Origin: Cryobacterium sp. Y50
GTDB taxonomy: Bacteria; Actinomycetota; Actinomycetes; Actinomycetales; Microbacteriaceae
DNA: 64,000 bases
Reading direction: 5' to 3'
Assembly (NCBI RefSeq): GCF_002929805.1
Contig: NZ_PJJM01000104.1
Coordinates: 62,001 to 126,000 of the forward strand
The notes beneath the pieces were generated by a model that saw only the letters and a list, made by a program, of their open reading frames with translations, searched no databases and was not told the DNA's origin. Within the stretch, counting starts at the first letter, position 1; the number at the start of each line of letters is the position of its first letter. The position numbers and the translations under genes are program-made. Positions 34,304 to 43,851 of the stretch are shown here, piece after piece.

Positions 34304-34312
34304 CACCTCAAA

Positions 34313-36145
34313 CTACTCGCGCAGCGAGATCCCCTCAGTCACCGGCGCATTCGCGTACATCGTGTCGATCTCCTGAGCGAAGTCGCGCAGAATGATGTTG
34401 CGTTTGATGCTCATCTTCGGTGTCAGATGCCCGCTGTTCTCGGTGAGCTCGATCGGCAGCAGCGTGAACTTGCGAATCGATTCTGCCCGCGACACACCCT
34501 CATTGGCATGATCGACCGCGGCCTGAATTTCGGCGAGCACGGTTTTATTGACGGATGCCTGTTCCAGCGTCATTCCGGCATCTTCTTGATGGTTGTTCAG
34601 CCAGACCGGCAGCATGTCGGGGTCGAGGGTGATGAGCGCGCCGATGAAGGGTTTCTGGTCGCCGACAACGATCACTTGCCCGACCAGTGGGTTGGCCCGG
34701 ATTGGGTCTTCGAGTGCGGCCGGAGCGACGTTCTTACCGCCGGCTGTGACGATGATCTCCTTCTTACGCCCGGTGATGGTGAGATAACCGTCGGAATCGA
34801 AGTCGCCGATGTCGCCGGTCTTCAGCCAGCCGTCGTCGAAGGTGTCTGCGGTGGCCTGTGGGTTATTCCAGTACTCCTTGAAGACGTTGACACCCTTGAC
34901 CTCGATCTCGCCGTCGTCCATGACGCGCACCGACACTCCGGGCAGCGGCGGTCCGACCGTGCCGATCTTGGCCCGCGTGGCCAGACCGACATTGGCCGGG
35001 GCGGTCGTCTCGGTCAGGCCATAGCCTTCGAGAATGACGATGCCGAGGCTTTTGAAGAAGTGACCGAGGTGGGCGCCAAGCGGAGCCGAACCCGAGACGG
35101 CCCAAATGACCTTGCCGCCCATCGCGGCGCGCAGCTTGCTGTAGACCAGCTTGTCGAACAGGGCGAACTGAATTTTCATGCCAAGCGGAATCGACGTTCC
35201 GGCCTGCACGAGCTTGGAATGCTCGACGGCTACGTGAGCGGCCGTGTTGAAAATCTTGCCCTTACCGCCGGCGATGGCCTTCTGCTGGGCCGAGTTGTAG
35301 ACCTTTTCGAACACCCGCGGGACTGCCAGCAGAAAGGTCGGCTGGAAGCTGCCCAGCGCGGCCAGAAGGGTCTTGGTGTCGGCCTGGTGCCCGACGCGCA
35401 CCCCCGCGTGCACGCACAACACCGAGATGAAGCGGGCGAACACGTGCGCGGTCGTGATGAACAGCAGGGTCGAGGCGCCCTCGGGGTGGATCAAAAGCTC
35501 TTTGAGTGCGACCGCGGCATTGCGGCTGGTCTCGAGGAAATTCGCGTGCGTGAGTACGCAGCCCTTCGGCTTGCCGGTCGAACCGGAGGTGTAGATGAGG
35601 GTGGCCATGTCGTCTCCGACGGCGAGGTTGCGGCGGCGTTCGATCTCGGCGTCGGTGACGTTGACACCCCCGGCTACGAGCTTGTCCAAATCGCCCAAAT
35701 CGATCTGCCAGACCGAACGGATGTCGCTAAGTTCCGGATGAACTTCATCGAAGCGGGCGAAATGGTCGGCGGTCTCCACAATGACGGACGTAGCGCCGGA
35801 GTCGCTGAGGTTCCACTGCACCTGGCTCGGAGAACTGGTCTCGTAAACCGGAACCAGAATCGCCCCGGCGAACCAGGTCGCGAAGTCGATCAGGGTCCAC
35901 TCGTAGCGGGTCCTGCAGATCAAGCCGATTTTGTCGCCGGGCTCGATGCCGGCGGCCACGAGACCCTTGGCAAGGGCTACGACCTGGGCATGGAACTCCT
36001 TCGTGGTGACAGGAAGCCACTGGCCGTTGCGCGGCAGAGAAAACAAAATAAGGTCTGGAGTCGCAGCGAGGCGATCCATCAGGAGATCGGTGAGGTTGGC
36101 GCCAGGATCGGCGGGAACAACGGCGGGCATATCAAACTGTTTCAC
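34313..36145 (-). CDS. Long-chain acyl-CoA synthetase (AMP-dependent, FadD15-like)
   Basis: A 610-residue adenylate-forming enzyme that activates fatty acids with ATP and CoA. The AMP-binding signature is LIYTSGSTGKPKG; further core motifs are ILEGYGLTET and GWLKTGDIGDFDSDGYLTI. The GTG at 36145 (VKQFDMP) follows AAAGGAGTT and matches the family N-terminus; the longer open frame upstream is not expected to be used. A long open frame on the opposite strand across it is a codon-bias shadow. Chain-length preference is unknown. Confidence 0.93.
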   Translation of the reverse strand: MKQFDMPAVVPADPGANLTDLLMDRLAATPDLILFSLPRNGQWLPVTTKEFHAQVVALAKGLVAAGIEPGDKIGLICRTRYEWTLIDFATWFAGAILVPVYETSSPSQVQWNLSDSGATSVIVETADHFARFDEVHPELSDIRSVWQIDLGDLDKLVAGGVNVTDAEIERRRNLAVGDDMATLIYTSGSTGKPKGCVLTHANFLETSRNAAVALKELLIHPEGASTLLFITTAHVFARFISVLCVHAGVRVGHQADTKTLLAALGSFQPTFLLAVPRVFEKVYNSAQQKAIAGGKGKIFNTAAHVAVEHSKLVQAGTSIPLGMKIQFALFDKLVYSKLRAAMGGKVIWAVSGSAPLGAHLGHFFKSLGIVILEGYGLTETTAPANVGLATRAKIGTVGPPLPGVSVRVMDDGEIEVKGVNVFKEYWNNPQATADTFDDGWLKTGDIGDFDSDGYLTITGRKKEIIVTAGGKNVAPAALEDPIRANPLVGQVIVVGDQKPFIGALITLDPDMLPVWLNNHQEDAGMTLEQASVNKTVLAEIQAAVDHANEGVSRAESIRKFTLLPIELTENSGHLTPKMSIKRNIILRDFAQEIDTMYANAPVTEGISLRE

Positions 36146-36318
36146 GGCAACTCCTTTGGTACCGGCTGAACGTGCCAACTGCTCGCGAGCCAGAAAATCT
36201 GAGGTGAGCGGGTGTTTCGTCCAGCGGCAAACTGGTTTACTACACTCTAGAGCGTGCCATGCCCGGCCACCCGGTGCCGCCACACTACTTCTCGATCGCC
36301 CGCAACGAAAGGTGCCCC

Positions 36319-37263
36319 GTGCACGCAATTGGTATCGATATCGGGGGCACCAAGATTGCCGGCGCCCTCGTTGACGAGGCGGGCACCATCATTCGCTCTG
36401 ATCGGCAGCCGACTTCCCCGGGAAACCCGCGGGAAATCGAAGATGTCGTCGTCGCCATGATTTTGGGCCTCTCCGTGGGCGAAGATGTCGTCGCCGCGGG
36501 GGTCGCCGCCGCCGGGTTCATCGACTCCGCCCAGTCGACTGTGTACTACGCGCCGAACATCAGCTGGCGTAACGAGCCGTTCCGCGACAAGCTCGAGGCG
36601 CGCCTCGACCTGCCCATCATCATCGAGAACGACGCCAATGCCGCCGGCTGGGCTGAATTTCGCTTCGGCGCCGGACGCGCGTACACCGATATGGTCACCC
36701 TCACCATCGGTACTGGGGTGGGCGGCGCGATCGTGATCAACAACGCACTTTTTCGCGGTGGATTCGGCGCCGGCGCTGAACTCGGCCATCTGCGTGTCGT
36801 CCCCGACGGTCTGGCCTGTGGCTGCGGTGCCCACGGCTGCCTCGAGCAGTACGGTTCCGGCCGGGCACTGCTGCGCATCGCCAATGATTTTGCGGATGCC
36901 GGCGGCATTGGCCTCGGTCTGGCCGCTGTCCGCGAGCGGTGCGGTAAACTCACCGGCAAAGAGGTCGGACTGCTGATTCAGGACGGTGACGGCGGAGCCC
37001 TCGCCGCTCTGCGTCAGCTCGGCAGTGCGCTCGGGCAAGGCTGCGCGAGCCTGGGCGCTGTACTCGACCCGCAGGTCTTCGTGTTCGGCGGGGGAGTCGC
37101 CGCCGCCGGCGAACTGTTGCTCGAGCCGATCCGGGCGGCCTACCTCGCCCACCTTCCAGCCCGCGGGTATCACCCTGAAGCTGAGTTCGCCATCGCCCAG
37201 CTCGTCAACGACGCCGGTGTGGTCGGTGCGGCAGACCTCGCTCGGCTGCACGCGGTGCGCTAA
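36319..37263 (+). CDS. ROK-family glucokinase
   Basis: A 314-residue sugar kinase. The ATP site begins IGIDIGGTKIAGALVDEAG; the zinc-binding ROK motif CGCGAHGCLEQYGSG is complete, and LTIGTGVGGAIVIN is the sugar-site region. The ROK kinases of actinobacteria are the main glucokinases. There is no N-terminal helix-turn-helix, so it is the kinase rather than the NagC/XylR repressor type. GTG 36319 has GAAAGG upstream. It shares a divergent promoter region (36146-36318) with the acyl-CoA ligase. Confidence 0.92.
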   Translation: MHAIGIDIGGTKIAGALVDEAGTIIRSDRQPTSPGNPREIEDVVVAMILGLSVGEDVVAAGVAAAGFIDSAQSTVYYAPNISWRNEPFRDKLEARLDLPIIIENDANAAGWAEFRFGAGRAYTDMVTLTIGTGVGGAIVINNALFRGGFGAGAELGHLRVVPDGLACGCGAHGCLEQYGSGRALLRIANDFADAGGIGLGLAAVRERCGKLTGKEVGLLIQDGDGGALAALRQLGSALGQGCASLGAVLDPQVFVFGGGVAAAGELLLEPIRAAYLAHLPARGYHPEAEFAIAQLVNDAGVVGAADLARLHAVR

Positions 37264-37394
37264 GCGGGCGCTCAGCGGGCTTGGCGGGGTGGTGCGGGAG
37301 GCCGCGGCGGCGACCAGTCTGGTCCGGCCGCGCGCGGCATCCGCTTGGATAGCGTAGGCGGACTAAGCTTTCACAGCAGGATAAAGGAGTGCGA

Positions 37395-38084
37395 ATGTTC
37401 TATTGGTTCATGAAGAACATCGTCATCGGCCCACTGCTGCTCTCGCTGTTTCGGCCCTGGATCATCGGTCTGGAGCACATTCCGAAGACCGGCCCGGTCA
37501 TTCTGGCCAGCAACCACTTGTCGTTCATCGACTCGGTTTTTCTGCCGCTCGTCGTGCCGCGCCGCGTGGCATTCCTGGCCAAAAGCGATTATTTCACCGG
37601 CAAGGGGCTCAAGGGCTGGGCAACGCGGCAATTTCTGACCGCAGCCGGACAGCTGCCGATCGACCGCTCCGGCGGCAAGGCCTCCGAAGATTCACTCAAT
37701 ACCGGCTTGCGCGTTCTGCGGGATGGCCGAATTCTCGGCATCTACCCAGAGGGCACCCGCAGCCCGGATGCCCGCCTATATCGTGGGCGTACCGGTGTGG
37801 CACGCATGGTGCTTGAGTCTGGCGTGCCGGTCATTCCGGTTGCCATGATCGACACCGAGAAGGCCATGCCGACCGGAACTCGCATTCCCCGGGTTCGCCG
37901 AATTGGAATCGTGATCGGTAAACCGCTCGATTTTTCCCGGTTTGAGGGCATGGAAGGCGATCGGTTTGTGCTGCGCAGCGTCACCGATGAGCTCATGTAC
38001 GAGCTGCGACAGCTGAGCACACAGGAGTACGTAGACGTCTACGCGTCCTCGGTCAAAGAGAAGCGGGCCAGCCTTTCGCGATAA
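37395..38084 (+). CDS. plsC: 1-acyl-glycerol-3-phosphate acyltransferase
   Basis: A 229-residue membrane-associated enzyme making phosphatidic acid from lysophosphatidic acid. The catalytic NHLSFID (NHx4D) motif lies near residues 41-47 and the glycerol-phosphate-binding YPEGTRSPDA near 117-126. ATG 37395 has AAAGGAG at 5-nt spacing. In Mycobacterium the equivalent plsC (Rv2182c) is also near aroG and the PknL kinase, so the local order is conserved. Confidence 0.94.
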   Translation: MFYWFMKNIVIGPLLLSLFRPWIIGLEHIPKTGPVILASNHLSFIDSVFLPLVVPRRVAFLAKSDYFTGKGLKGWATRQFLTAAGQLPIDRSGGKASEDSLNTGLRVLRDGRILGIYPEGTRSPDARLYRGRTGVARMVLESGVPVIPVAMIDTEKAMPTGTRIPRVRRIGIVIGKPLDFSRFEGMEGDRFVLRSVTDELMYELRQLSTQEYVDVYASSVKEKRASLSR

Positions 38085-38184
38085 GCTGCCAGAATTGCTG
38101 TTTGCGCCGTGCGCGTTGCAGCACCCCATCCATTTCGTAGCCGGCGCGCGTTACCGGTCCAGCAGAGAAAACAGGAACTATCCC

Positions 38185-39555
38185 GTGGTAGACCCCACCG
38201 AGCCCATTGTTGCCGCAGAAGCCTCTGTCATCACGGGTCTCGACCACTGGCGCACCCTATCGATCAAGCAGCAGCCGACCTGGCCGGACGCCGACAAGGT
38301 GGCCGCGGCGTCCGCCGAATTGGCGACGCAACCGCCGCTGGTGTTCGCCGGTGAGGTCGACATTTTGCGTGATCGGCTCGCGCAGGCCGCCGGCGGTCAG
38401 GGATTTTTGCTGCAGGGTGGCGACTGCGCCGAGACGTTCAGCGGTGCCACGGCCGATCAGATCCGCAATCGGGTGAAGACCGTGCTGCAGATGGCCGTCG
38501 TACTCACCTACGGTGCGTCGATGCCGGTGATCAAGATGGGGCGGATGGCCGGCCAGTTCGCCAAGCCTCGCTCGAGCGACTTCGAAACCCGCGGTGACGT
38601 GACCCTGCCCGCCTACCGCGGTGATATCGTCAACGGCTACCCGTTCACGCCCGAGTCACGCGAGGCCGACCCCGATCGGCTCGTCAAGGCGTACCACACG
38701 TCGGCGTCGACCCTCAATCTCATTCGTGCGTTCACGCAGGGTGGCTTCGCCGACCTGCGCCAGGTGCACAGCTGGAATCAGGGCTTCGCCGCCAACCCGG
38801 CCAACCAGCAGTACGAGAAGGTAGCCAAGGAGATCGACCGCGCGATCAAGTTCATGATCGCCTGTGGCGCCGACTTCGAGGCCATGCGCCGCACCGAGTT
38901 CTACACCAGCCACGAGGGCCTGCTGATGGACTACGAGCGCCCGATGACGCGCATCGACTCCCGCACCGGCACGCCGTACAACACCTCGGCCCACTTCATC
39001 TGGATCGGGGAACGCACCCGCGACCTCGACGGTGCACACGTGGACTTTTTGTCGCGGGTGCGCAACCCGATCGGCGTCAAGCTCGGCCCGACAACGTCGG
39101 CCGACGACATGCTGCGTCTGGTCGACAAGCTCGATCCGAACCGGGAGCCGGGCCGCCTCACCTTCATCACCCGCATGGGTGCCGGCAAGGTGCGGGATGC
39201 TCTGCCGCCGCTGCTCGAGGCCATCAAGGCCAGCGAAGCGACGCCGCTGTGGGTGACCGACCCGATGCACGGCAACGGTGTCACCACGCCGACCGGCTAC
39301 AAGACGCGACGGTTTGACGATGTCGTCGACGAGGTCAAGGGCTTTTTCGAGGCGCACCGCGCCGTCGGAACTCACCCCGGTGGAATCCACGTCGAACTCA
39401 CCGGAGACGACGTCACCGAGTGCCTCGGCGGCTCGGAGCACATCGACGAGGCCGCCCTGGCGACCCGCTACGAGTCGCTCTGTGACCCGCGCCTGAACCA
39501 CATGCAGTCCCTCGAGCTGGCCTTCCTGGTGGCTGAGGAGCTGGCCGCTCGCTAG
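38185..39555 (+). CDS. aroG: Class II 3-deoxy-D-arabino-heptulosonate 7-phosphate synthase
   Basis: A 456-residue enzyme that condenses phosphoenolpyruvate and erythrose 4-phosphate, the first step of aromatic amino acid synthesis. Family blocks are QGGDCAETF, PVIKMGRMAGQFAKPRS, FIWIGERTRDLDGAH and TDPMHGNGV. Length fits the plant/actinobacterial class II type rather than the short class I. GTG 38185 is the likely start; 30 upstream codons in the open frame are not homologous. In Mycobacterium this enzyme is regulated through chorismate mutase. Confidence 0.95.
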   Translation: MVDPTEPIVAAEASVITGLDHWRTLSIKQQPTWPDADKVAAASAELATQPPLVFAGEVDILRDRLAQAAGGQGFLLQGGDCAETFSGATADQIRNRVKTVLQMAVVLTYGASMPVIKMGRMAGQFAKPRSSDFETRGDVTLPAYRGDIVNGYPFTPESREADPDRLVKAYHTSASTLNLIRAFTQGGFADLRQVHSWNQGFAANPANQQYEKVAKEIDRAIKFMIACGADFEAMRRTEFYTSHEGLLMDYERPMTRIDSRTGTPYNTSAHFIWIGERTRDLDGAHVDFLSRVRNPIGVKLGPTTSADDMLRLVDKLDPNREPGRLTFITRMGAGKVRDALPPLLEAIKASEATPLWVTDPMHGNGVTTPTGYKTRRFDDVVDEVKGFFEAHRAVGTHPGGIHVELTGDDVTECLGGSEHIDEAALATRYESLCDPRLNHMQSLELAFLVAEELAAR

Positions 39556-39575
39556 CCCCTTTTTTGCACCGAACC

Positions 39576-39596
39576 CGGGCCCGAAAAGCGGGCCCG
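39576..39596. terminator. Hairpin between aroG and the PASTA kinase gene
   Basis: CGGGCCCG (39576-39583) and CGGGCCCG (39589-39596) form an 8-bp stem with loop AAAAG, in the space between convergent genes. No T-run follows on either strand, although TTTTTT precedes it. It may be a bidirectional weak terminator. The rest of 39556-39749 shows nothing clear. Confidence 0.45.
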
Positions 39597-39749
39597 TGAT
39601 GGATCATGGGCTCGCTTTCCGTAAGGTGGGGCCGCGTTTGAACGTCGGGCCCGGCAAGCGGATGCCGCCAGTCGCGTTCCGGAGGCGACCCGCGTTGTCG
39701 AAAGAACCTACGTCGGCACGCGAACAGCTTCGTCGCTCACGAAATGCGG

Positions 39750-41714
39750 TCAGCCGAAGTTGACGGAGGCCGGTGAACCCTTCTTCCACGCTGTCCCGGG
39801 TTCGGGAACTTGAGCGCTAGCAACCACCGCACGTTCGAGGAACGTCGGAACATTCGAGGAGACTTCGAACCCGAGAGCCTCCAGTTGGGCGCGGGCGTCG
39901 GCAACTGTTTGGCCGGTGACGACATCGGGCATTATGATCGGCTCTGGGCCACGGGAGATGACAAGGACCAGCGTGGCGCCCTCGCGAATCGTGCCCTCGG
40001 GAACCTGCGCCGTGATGACGTCGCCCTCCTGCACCGTGTCGTTGTAGGTCTGCTCTCCGGAGATCGCGAGCAGGTTTTTCCCCACCAGAATGTCGGTGGC
40101 TTCGGCCACGGTCTTGCCGTCGACGTTCGGAATGGCGCCGAGTGACACGACGAGGTTCACGGTCAGGCCCTCGAAATACTCGCCACCGGCTGAGAGATCG
40201 GCACCGTCGGTTTCCTTGCTCGCGGCCATTACGGTGCCCTCGGGCACGTCGCCATTGAAGATCGGGTCGATGCTGCCGACGGCGGCGTTCAAGTCGGTGA
40301 TCAGAGTGGATGCCGCCTCCTGCGTCAAGCCCGCCAGCGTGGGCAGCGTGATCGGTTGCAGTCCCTGGGAGACGATGATCGTGACCGGGCTGTCCTGGGG
40401 AACGCGGCTGCCGGCATGCGGATCTGTGCCGATGACGATCCCCTCGGCGACGGTGGCGCTGAAGGCGCCACCGAGCTCGGGTTGGAGGCCGAGTTCACTC
40501 AATTTAGCCGAAGCTGCTTCGGGAGAGGCCGACGCAAAATCGGGCAGCATCACGTCGGAGCCCGGGCCGGAGCCGAAGTACCAGCCGGTGCCGCCGAGAG
40601 TCGCAGCGATGAGAATGACGAGGGCGAACAGCCAGAATCCGCGGCGCTTGCGCTTGTCGGCCTTCTTGCCCAGTAGCTCGCCGCTGTCGGGCGGCCCCAC
40701 CGGACCGGTACCAACCGGGTGAATACCGAGCAGGGTCGCGGCGGGCGGGTTGGTGGTAGCGAGTTTGGCGCCGAAAACCTGGGTTTCGGCATCCGCTATG
40801 GCGTTGGCGCCGGTACGTCGGCTCGAGGGCAGCACCATGGTCGATTGCAGGGCCAGCTCCTGGGTACCGCCACGCACCAGTGCGCTGACGTCGTGCAGTT
40901 GGTCGAGCATGACCCTGGCGTCTCGGGGACGGTCCTCTGGGTCGCGAGCGGTGGCCCAGAGCACGAGCTCATCGAGTTCGCGGGGGATGGAGTCGACCTT
41001 GCTGCTCGGTACCGGCACGGTGTCGTTGGCATGCTGATAGGCGATCTGCATCGGGGCTTCGCCCACATAGGGCTGCTCACCGGTCAGCATCTCGAACGTC
41101 ATGATGCCGAGGGCGTAGATGTCGCTGCGGGCATCAGCGACACCGCGAGTGACGAGTTCGGGGGAGAGATAAGCGATGGTGCCGAGCAAGGCCTGACCGG
41201 TGGCCGTGTTGTTGTTGACGGCGCGAGCCAGACCGAAGTCGCTGATCTTGATGCGGCCGTCATCGGCCAGCAATACATTCTCGGGCTTGACGTCGCGGTG
41301 CACGATGCCGGCCTTGTGGGCGGCGGCGAGCCCGCTGAGCACGGCTTCGAGAATGTCGAGGGTCTGCTCGGGGGTGAGCCGGCCGTAATCCTTGAGCAGG
41401 TCGCGCAGGGTGATGCCGGGTAGGTATTCCATGACCAGGTAGGCCATATCGGCGTCCTGGCCCTGGTCGAAGACGTTGACGACGTTCGGGTGCGCGAGCC
41501 GGGCGGCCGACCGGGCTTCTTGAATGAAGCGGATCTTGAAGGCGCTGTCGTCGGCCAAATGACCGTGCATGATCTTGATCGCGACGCGACGCTCCAGCCT
41601 CAGATCGGTGGCCAGATAGACCGTGGCCATGCCGCCGCGCGCGATCCGCGAGCGCACCTGATACCGGCCGTCGATAAGACGGCCAATCATCGGGTCGGTC
41701 GAGGGAACGCTCAC
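39750..41714 (-). CDS. Membrane Ser/Thr protein kinase with four PASTA domains
   Basis: A 654-residue receptor kinase. The kinase domain (about 17-275) has ARGGMATVYLA, catalytic Lys47 (VAIK), HRDVKPEN with Asp141, and SDFGLA. A membrane helix follows near 365-385, then four extracellular PASTA repeats (about 390-654) that sense muropeptides or lipid II. Neighbours (Rv2175c-like gene, aroG, polyprenyl synthase) match the PknL locus; Corynebacterium PknL also has PASTA domains. Likely substrates include the neighbouring Rv2175c-like protein and GarA, by analogy. Confidence 0.94.
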   Translation of the reverse strand: MSVPSTDPMIGRLIDGRYQVRSRIARGGMATVYLATDLRLERRVAIKIMHGHLADDSAFKIRFIQEARSAARLAHPNVVNVFDQGQDADMAYLVMEYLPGITLRDLLKDYGRLTPEQTLDILEAVLSGLAAAHKAGIVHRDVKPENVLLADDGRIKISDFGLARAVNNNTATGQALLGTIAYLSPELVTRGVADARSDIYALGIMTFEMLTGEQPYVGEAPMQIAYQHANDTVPVPSSKVDSIPRELDELVLWATARDPEDRPRDARVMLDQLHDVSALVRGGTQELALQSTMVLPSSRRTGANAIADAETQVFGAKLATTNPPAATLLGIHPVGTGPVGPPDSGELLGKKADKRKRRGFWLFALVILIAATLGGTGWYFGSGPGSDVMLPDFASASPEAASAKLSELGLQPELGGAFSATVAEGIVIGTDPHAGSRVPQDSPVTIIVSQGLQPITLPTLAGLTQEAASTLITDLNAAVGSIDPIFNGDVPEGTVMAASKETDGADLSAGGEYFEGLTVNLVVSLGAIPNVDGKTVAEATDILVGKNLLAISGEQTYNDTVQEGDVITAQVPEGTIREGATLVLVISRGPEPIIMPDVVTGQTVADARAQLEALGFEVSSNVPTFLERAVVASAQVPEPGTAWKKGSPASVNFG

Positions 41715-41802
41715 TCCTTGATTCTAGGTAATAGGGTGGCGCCCGCGGCGCGCGGCGCGCAGGGTTCGCCGGGGAGACACCCGGTCGGTGCGCTGAATTC
41801 GG

Positions 41803-43200
41803 TTAACCGATTTCGACGAGCCAGGCTTGCGCCGATGTTCCCCACTTTGCGTAGTAGTCGGGGTAGGCCGAAATCTGTACCGATTGGGCGGCCTGGGTGA
41901 CGGTCATGGATTCCCAGCCGGCGATGTCGAGCAGACCGCGGGTGATGCCGGGGTTTGGGTTTCCGGCGCCGCCGAAGAAGGCGAGGCTGGCCCGCACCGG
42001 GTCCATGACCTGCTCGGGGGTGCCCCAGCCGGCGCTTGGGCGCTGTTGGAACAGCCCGAGGGAATCCCGGTCGCCATAGTGGACATTACGCAGCCCCGAC
42101 TCCTGGGCGGCGGCGGCCAGCGCGATCACCAGACCGGCATCGTTCACACCCGCGCCGCGCCCCGTCGCCACGATGGTGCGGGCGTTCTGGCGCATTTCGT
42201 CGGTCATCGGCGTGACGACGCCCGCGGTAGCGCGGGTGATAGAGGCCGCCGGGACGACCGTCACGGGCAGCGTCAGAACCTGCCCGGGGTAGATGATGCT
42301 CGACCAGCCGAGCCCGTTGGCGTCGAGCACGGCCTGCACGCTCACACCGGCCTCATCAGCGACCGTGGTAATGGTCTCACCCGAGGCAATCGTGTGGGTG
42401 GCTGCGGAAGCCGCGACCTCCGGCGCGACGTACACGGCGGCCTCCATCGAGCCAGCAGCGGCCAATAGTACGACCTGGCCGGGGTAGATCACGCTACTGC
42501 CGCCGAGGCCATTGGCTCCGAGCAGGTCGGCGGTCTTCAGCCCATGTGCGGCCGCAATGCCGCTGATCGTGTCGCCGCTCTGCACGACATAATTCGTCGA
42601 TGCCGTTGAAACGGAACCGGCCGGCGCTGCCGCCTCGGCCAGGGTCAAGATTTGGCCGGGGAAGATCAGGCTCTGGGAATCGAGACCGTTCAGCGCCAGC
42701 ACGGCCGCCGTCGCCAGACCGAACCGGCCGGCGATACCACTAACGGTGTCGCCGTCAACGACGGAGTACTGCTCCGGTGCGATCTGCACGGTGGCAGCGA
42801 CCGACGTGGGAACTACGGCGAGAACCGGTGTGGACTGGGCGAGCTTCGCTTTCAGCGGCTTCTTGGCGAGGGCCTGGGCTTCGACGGGAGCTGCGATGTT
42901 GAGGCTGATGGCCAGGGTGCTGACCAGCACAAGCGGCACCGTGAGCAGGGCCTGGCGGGACCGCAGGTCTGCGGCCTTCTTCACCCGCCGCTTTGTGCCG
43001 CCGGCCACAGCCGTGCTGGCACGATTGGCGCCGCTCACCTCGGTACCGCTTACCTCAGTACCGCCCAGTTCAATACCGCCTAGTTGAATACCGGCGTGTG
43101 CAGCACCAGCCTGCGAAACGGTGGCCCGCGGTGCGGCCAGCGCCGCCGCATCCGTCTTGATCTGTTCGGTCCTCGTGTGTACTGTCACCCTGGTCGACAT
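41803..43200 (-). CDS. Secreted LysM peptidoglycan-associated protein
   Basis: About 465 residues. An N-terminal basic stretch and a hydrophobic helix (about 105-125, ending ISLNIAAPVEA) suggest a signal or anchor. Three LysM domains follow (each with a GDT/GET core and a YPGQ or FPGQ motif), then a C-terminal region (about 330-465) with QESGLRN and SLGLFQQRPSAGWG, similar to transglycosylase-like muramidase folds. ATG 43200 has GGAG upstream. Near residue 40 is a 15-bp-encoded GIELG/GTEVS repeat. Enzymatic activity is likely but unproven. Confidence 0.85.
   Translation of the reverse strand: MSTRVTVHTRTEQIKTDAAALAAPRATVSQAGAAHAGIQLGGIELGGTEVSGTEVSGANRASTAVAGGTKRRVKKAADLRSRQALLTVPLVLVSTLAISLNIAAPVEAQALAKKPLKAKLAQSTPVLAVVPTSVAATVQIAPEQYSVVDGDTVSGIAGRFGLATAAVLALNGLDSQSLIFPGQILTLAEAAAPAGSVSTASTNYVVQSGDTISGIAAAHGLKTADLLGANGLGGSSVIYPGQVVLLAAAGSMEAAVYVAPEVAASAATHTIASGETITTVADEAGVSVQAVLDANGLGWSSIIYPGQVLTLPVTVVPAASITRATAGVVTPMTDEMRQNARTIVATGRGAGVNDAGLVIALAAAAQESGLRNVHYGDRDSLGLFQQRPSAGWGTPEQVMDPVRASLAFFGGAGNPNPGITRGLLDIAGWESMTVTQAAQSVQISAYPDYYAKWGTSAQAWLVEIG
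43037..43096. repeat. 15-bp tandem repeat (x4) in the LysM gene
   Basis: Units ACCTCGGTACCGCTT, ACCTCAGTACCGCCC, AGTTCAATACCGCCT and AGTTGAATACCGGCG begin at 43037, 43052, 43067 and 43082. On the coding (-) strand they give GIQLG, GIELG, GTEVS, GTEVS. Confidence 0.85.
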
Positions 43201-43400
43201 GGTGCTCCATTTCATTGTGTACATCACGCTCGGTGTGGACATCGAGTTCACAGCACTGGCTGCTGTGCAGCAATCTCTCTCTGAGGTTTTCATAAATATG
43301 AGGAGGAGTCAATTGACACGGAGCAGCGAATTGGCACTGATCACGATAAAAAGCTGTGCAAGGTTTTGTGCCGGCCCCAAAATCATGGGAAACTACCAAC

Positions 43401-43742
43401 GTGAGTGATCTGTCTTCAGAGCCCGAGTGGCTTACTATTCCTGCCCTTGTCAACCTCCTCGGAATGAGCCAGAGCCGCGTGCGGCACCTGATCGACGACA
43501 AGTACCTGCTGGCTATCCGGCGGGACAACGTCGTGTCGGTACCCTCCCTGTTTCTGCGTGATGGAGCTCCCGTTCCAGAACTGCGCGGCACGCTGTTTGT
43601 GCTGGCCGATGACGGCTTCACCGACATGCAGGCAATGACCTGGCTGCTCGAGGTCGACGACAGTCTCGGTGTGGCGCCGATCGAAGCCCTCCGCGCCGGC
43701 CGCAAGGCCGAGGTGCGGCGCGTCGCCCAGGCGCTGGCCTAA
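43401..43742 (+). CDS. Rv2175c-like helix-turn-helix DNA-binding protein
   Basis: A 113-residue protein with an N-terminal winged-helix motif (LTIPALVNLLGMSQSRVRHL, about 11-30) and a C-terminal helical part rich in Asp/Glu. Size and position beside a Ser/Thr kinase match mycobacterial Rv2175c, a DNA-binding substrate of PknL. GTG 43401 (VSDLSSEPEW) is preferred; the preceding 15 codons look non-coding. It is divergent from the LysM gene. Target sequences are unknown. Confidence 0.85.
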   Translation: MSDLSSEPEWLTIPALVNLLGMSQSRVRHLIDDKYLLAIRRDNVVSVPSLFLRDGAPVPELRGTLFVLADDGFTDMQAMTWLLEVDDSLGVAPIEALRAGRKAEVRRVAQALA

Positions 43743-43851
43743 CCGCTTTCAATCACGTCCGCCGGCGAGCAGCGCACGGCGCAGTACGACGTGCCGTTCA
43801 GCACGAGCCTGGCGATAAAAACGGATGCGCCAATCACATTGGCTGCGCCGG

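Noticed and set aside
34086-34312. A possible small RNA in the def/acyl-CoA ligase gap because of GC-rich hairpins
   Set aside because: Neither a promoter nor a T-run terminator could be seen; the hairpin is better explained as a 3' end structure.
34136-36169. A 677-codon open frame on the + strand opposite the acyl-CoA ligase
   Set aside because: Composition is what a high-GC gene produces on its opposite strand; no family likeness, while the - strand frame has clear AMP-binding motifs.
43121-43408. A 95-codon + strand frame between the LysM gene and the Rv2175c-like gene
   Set aside because: It overlaps the LysM start on the other strand and the Rv2175c-like start, has no ribosome-binding site and no family resemblance.
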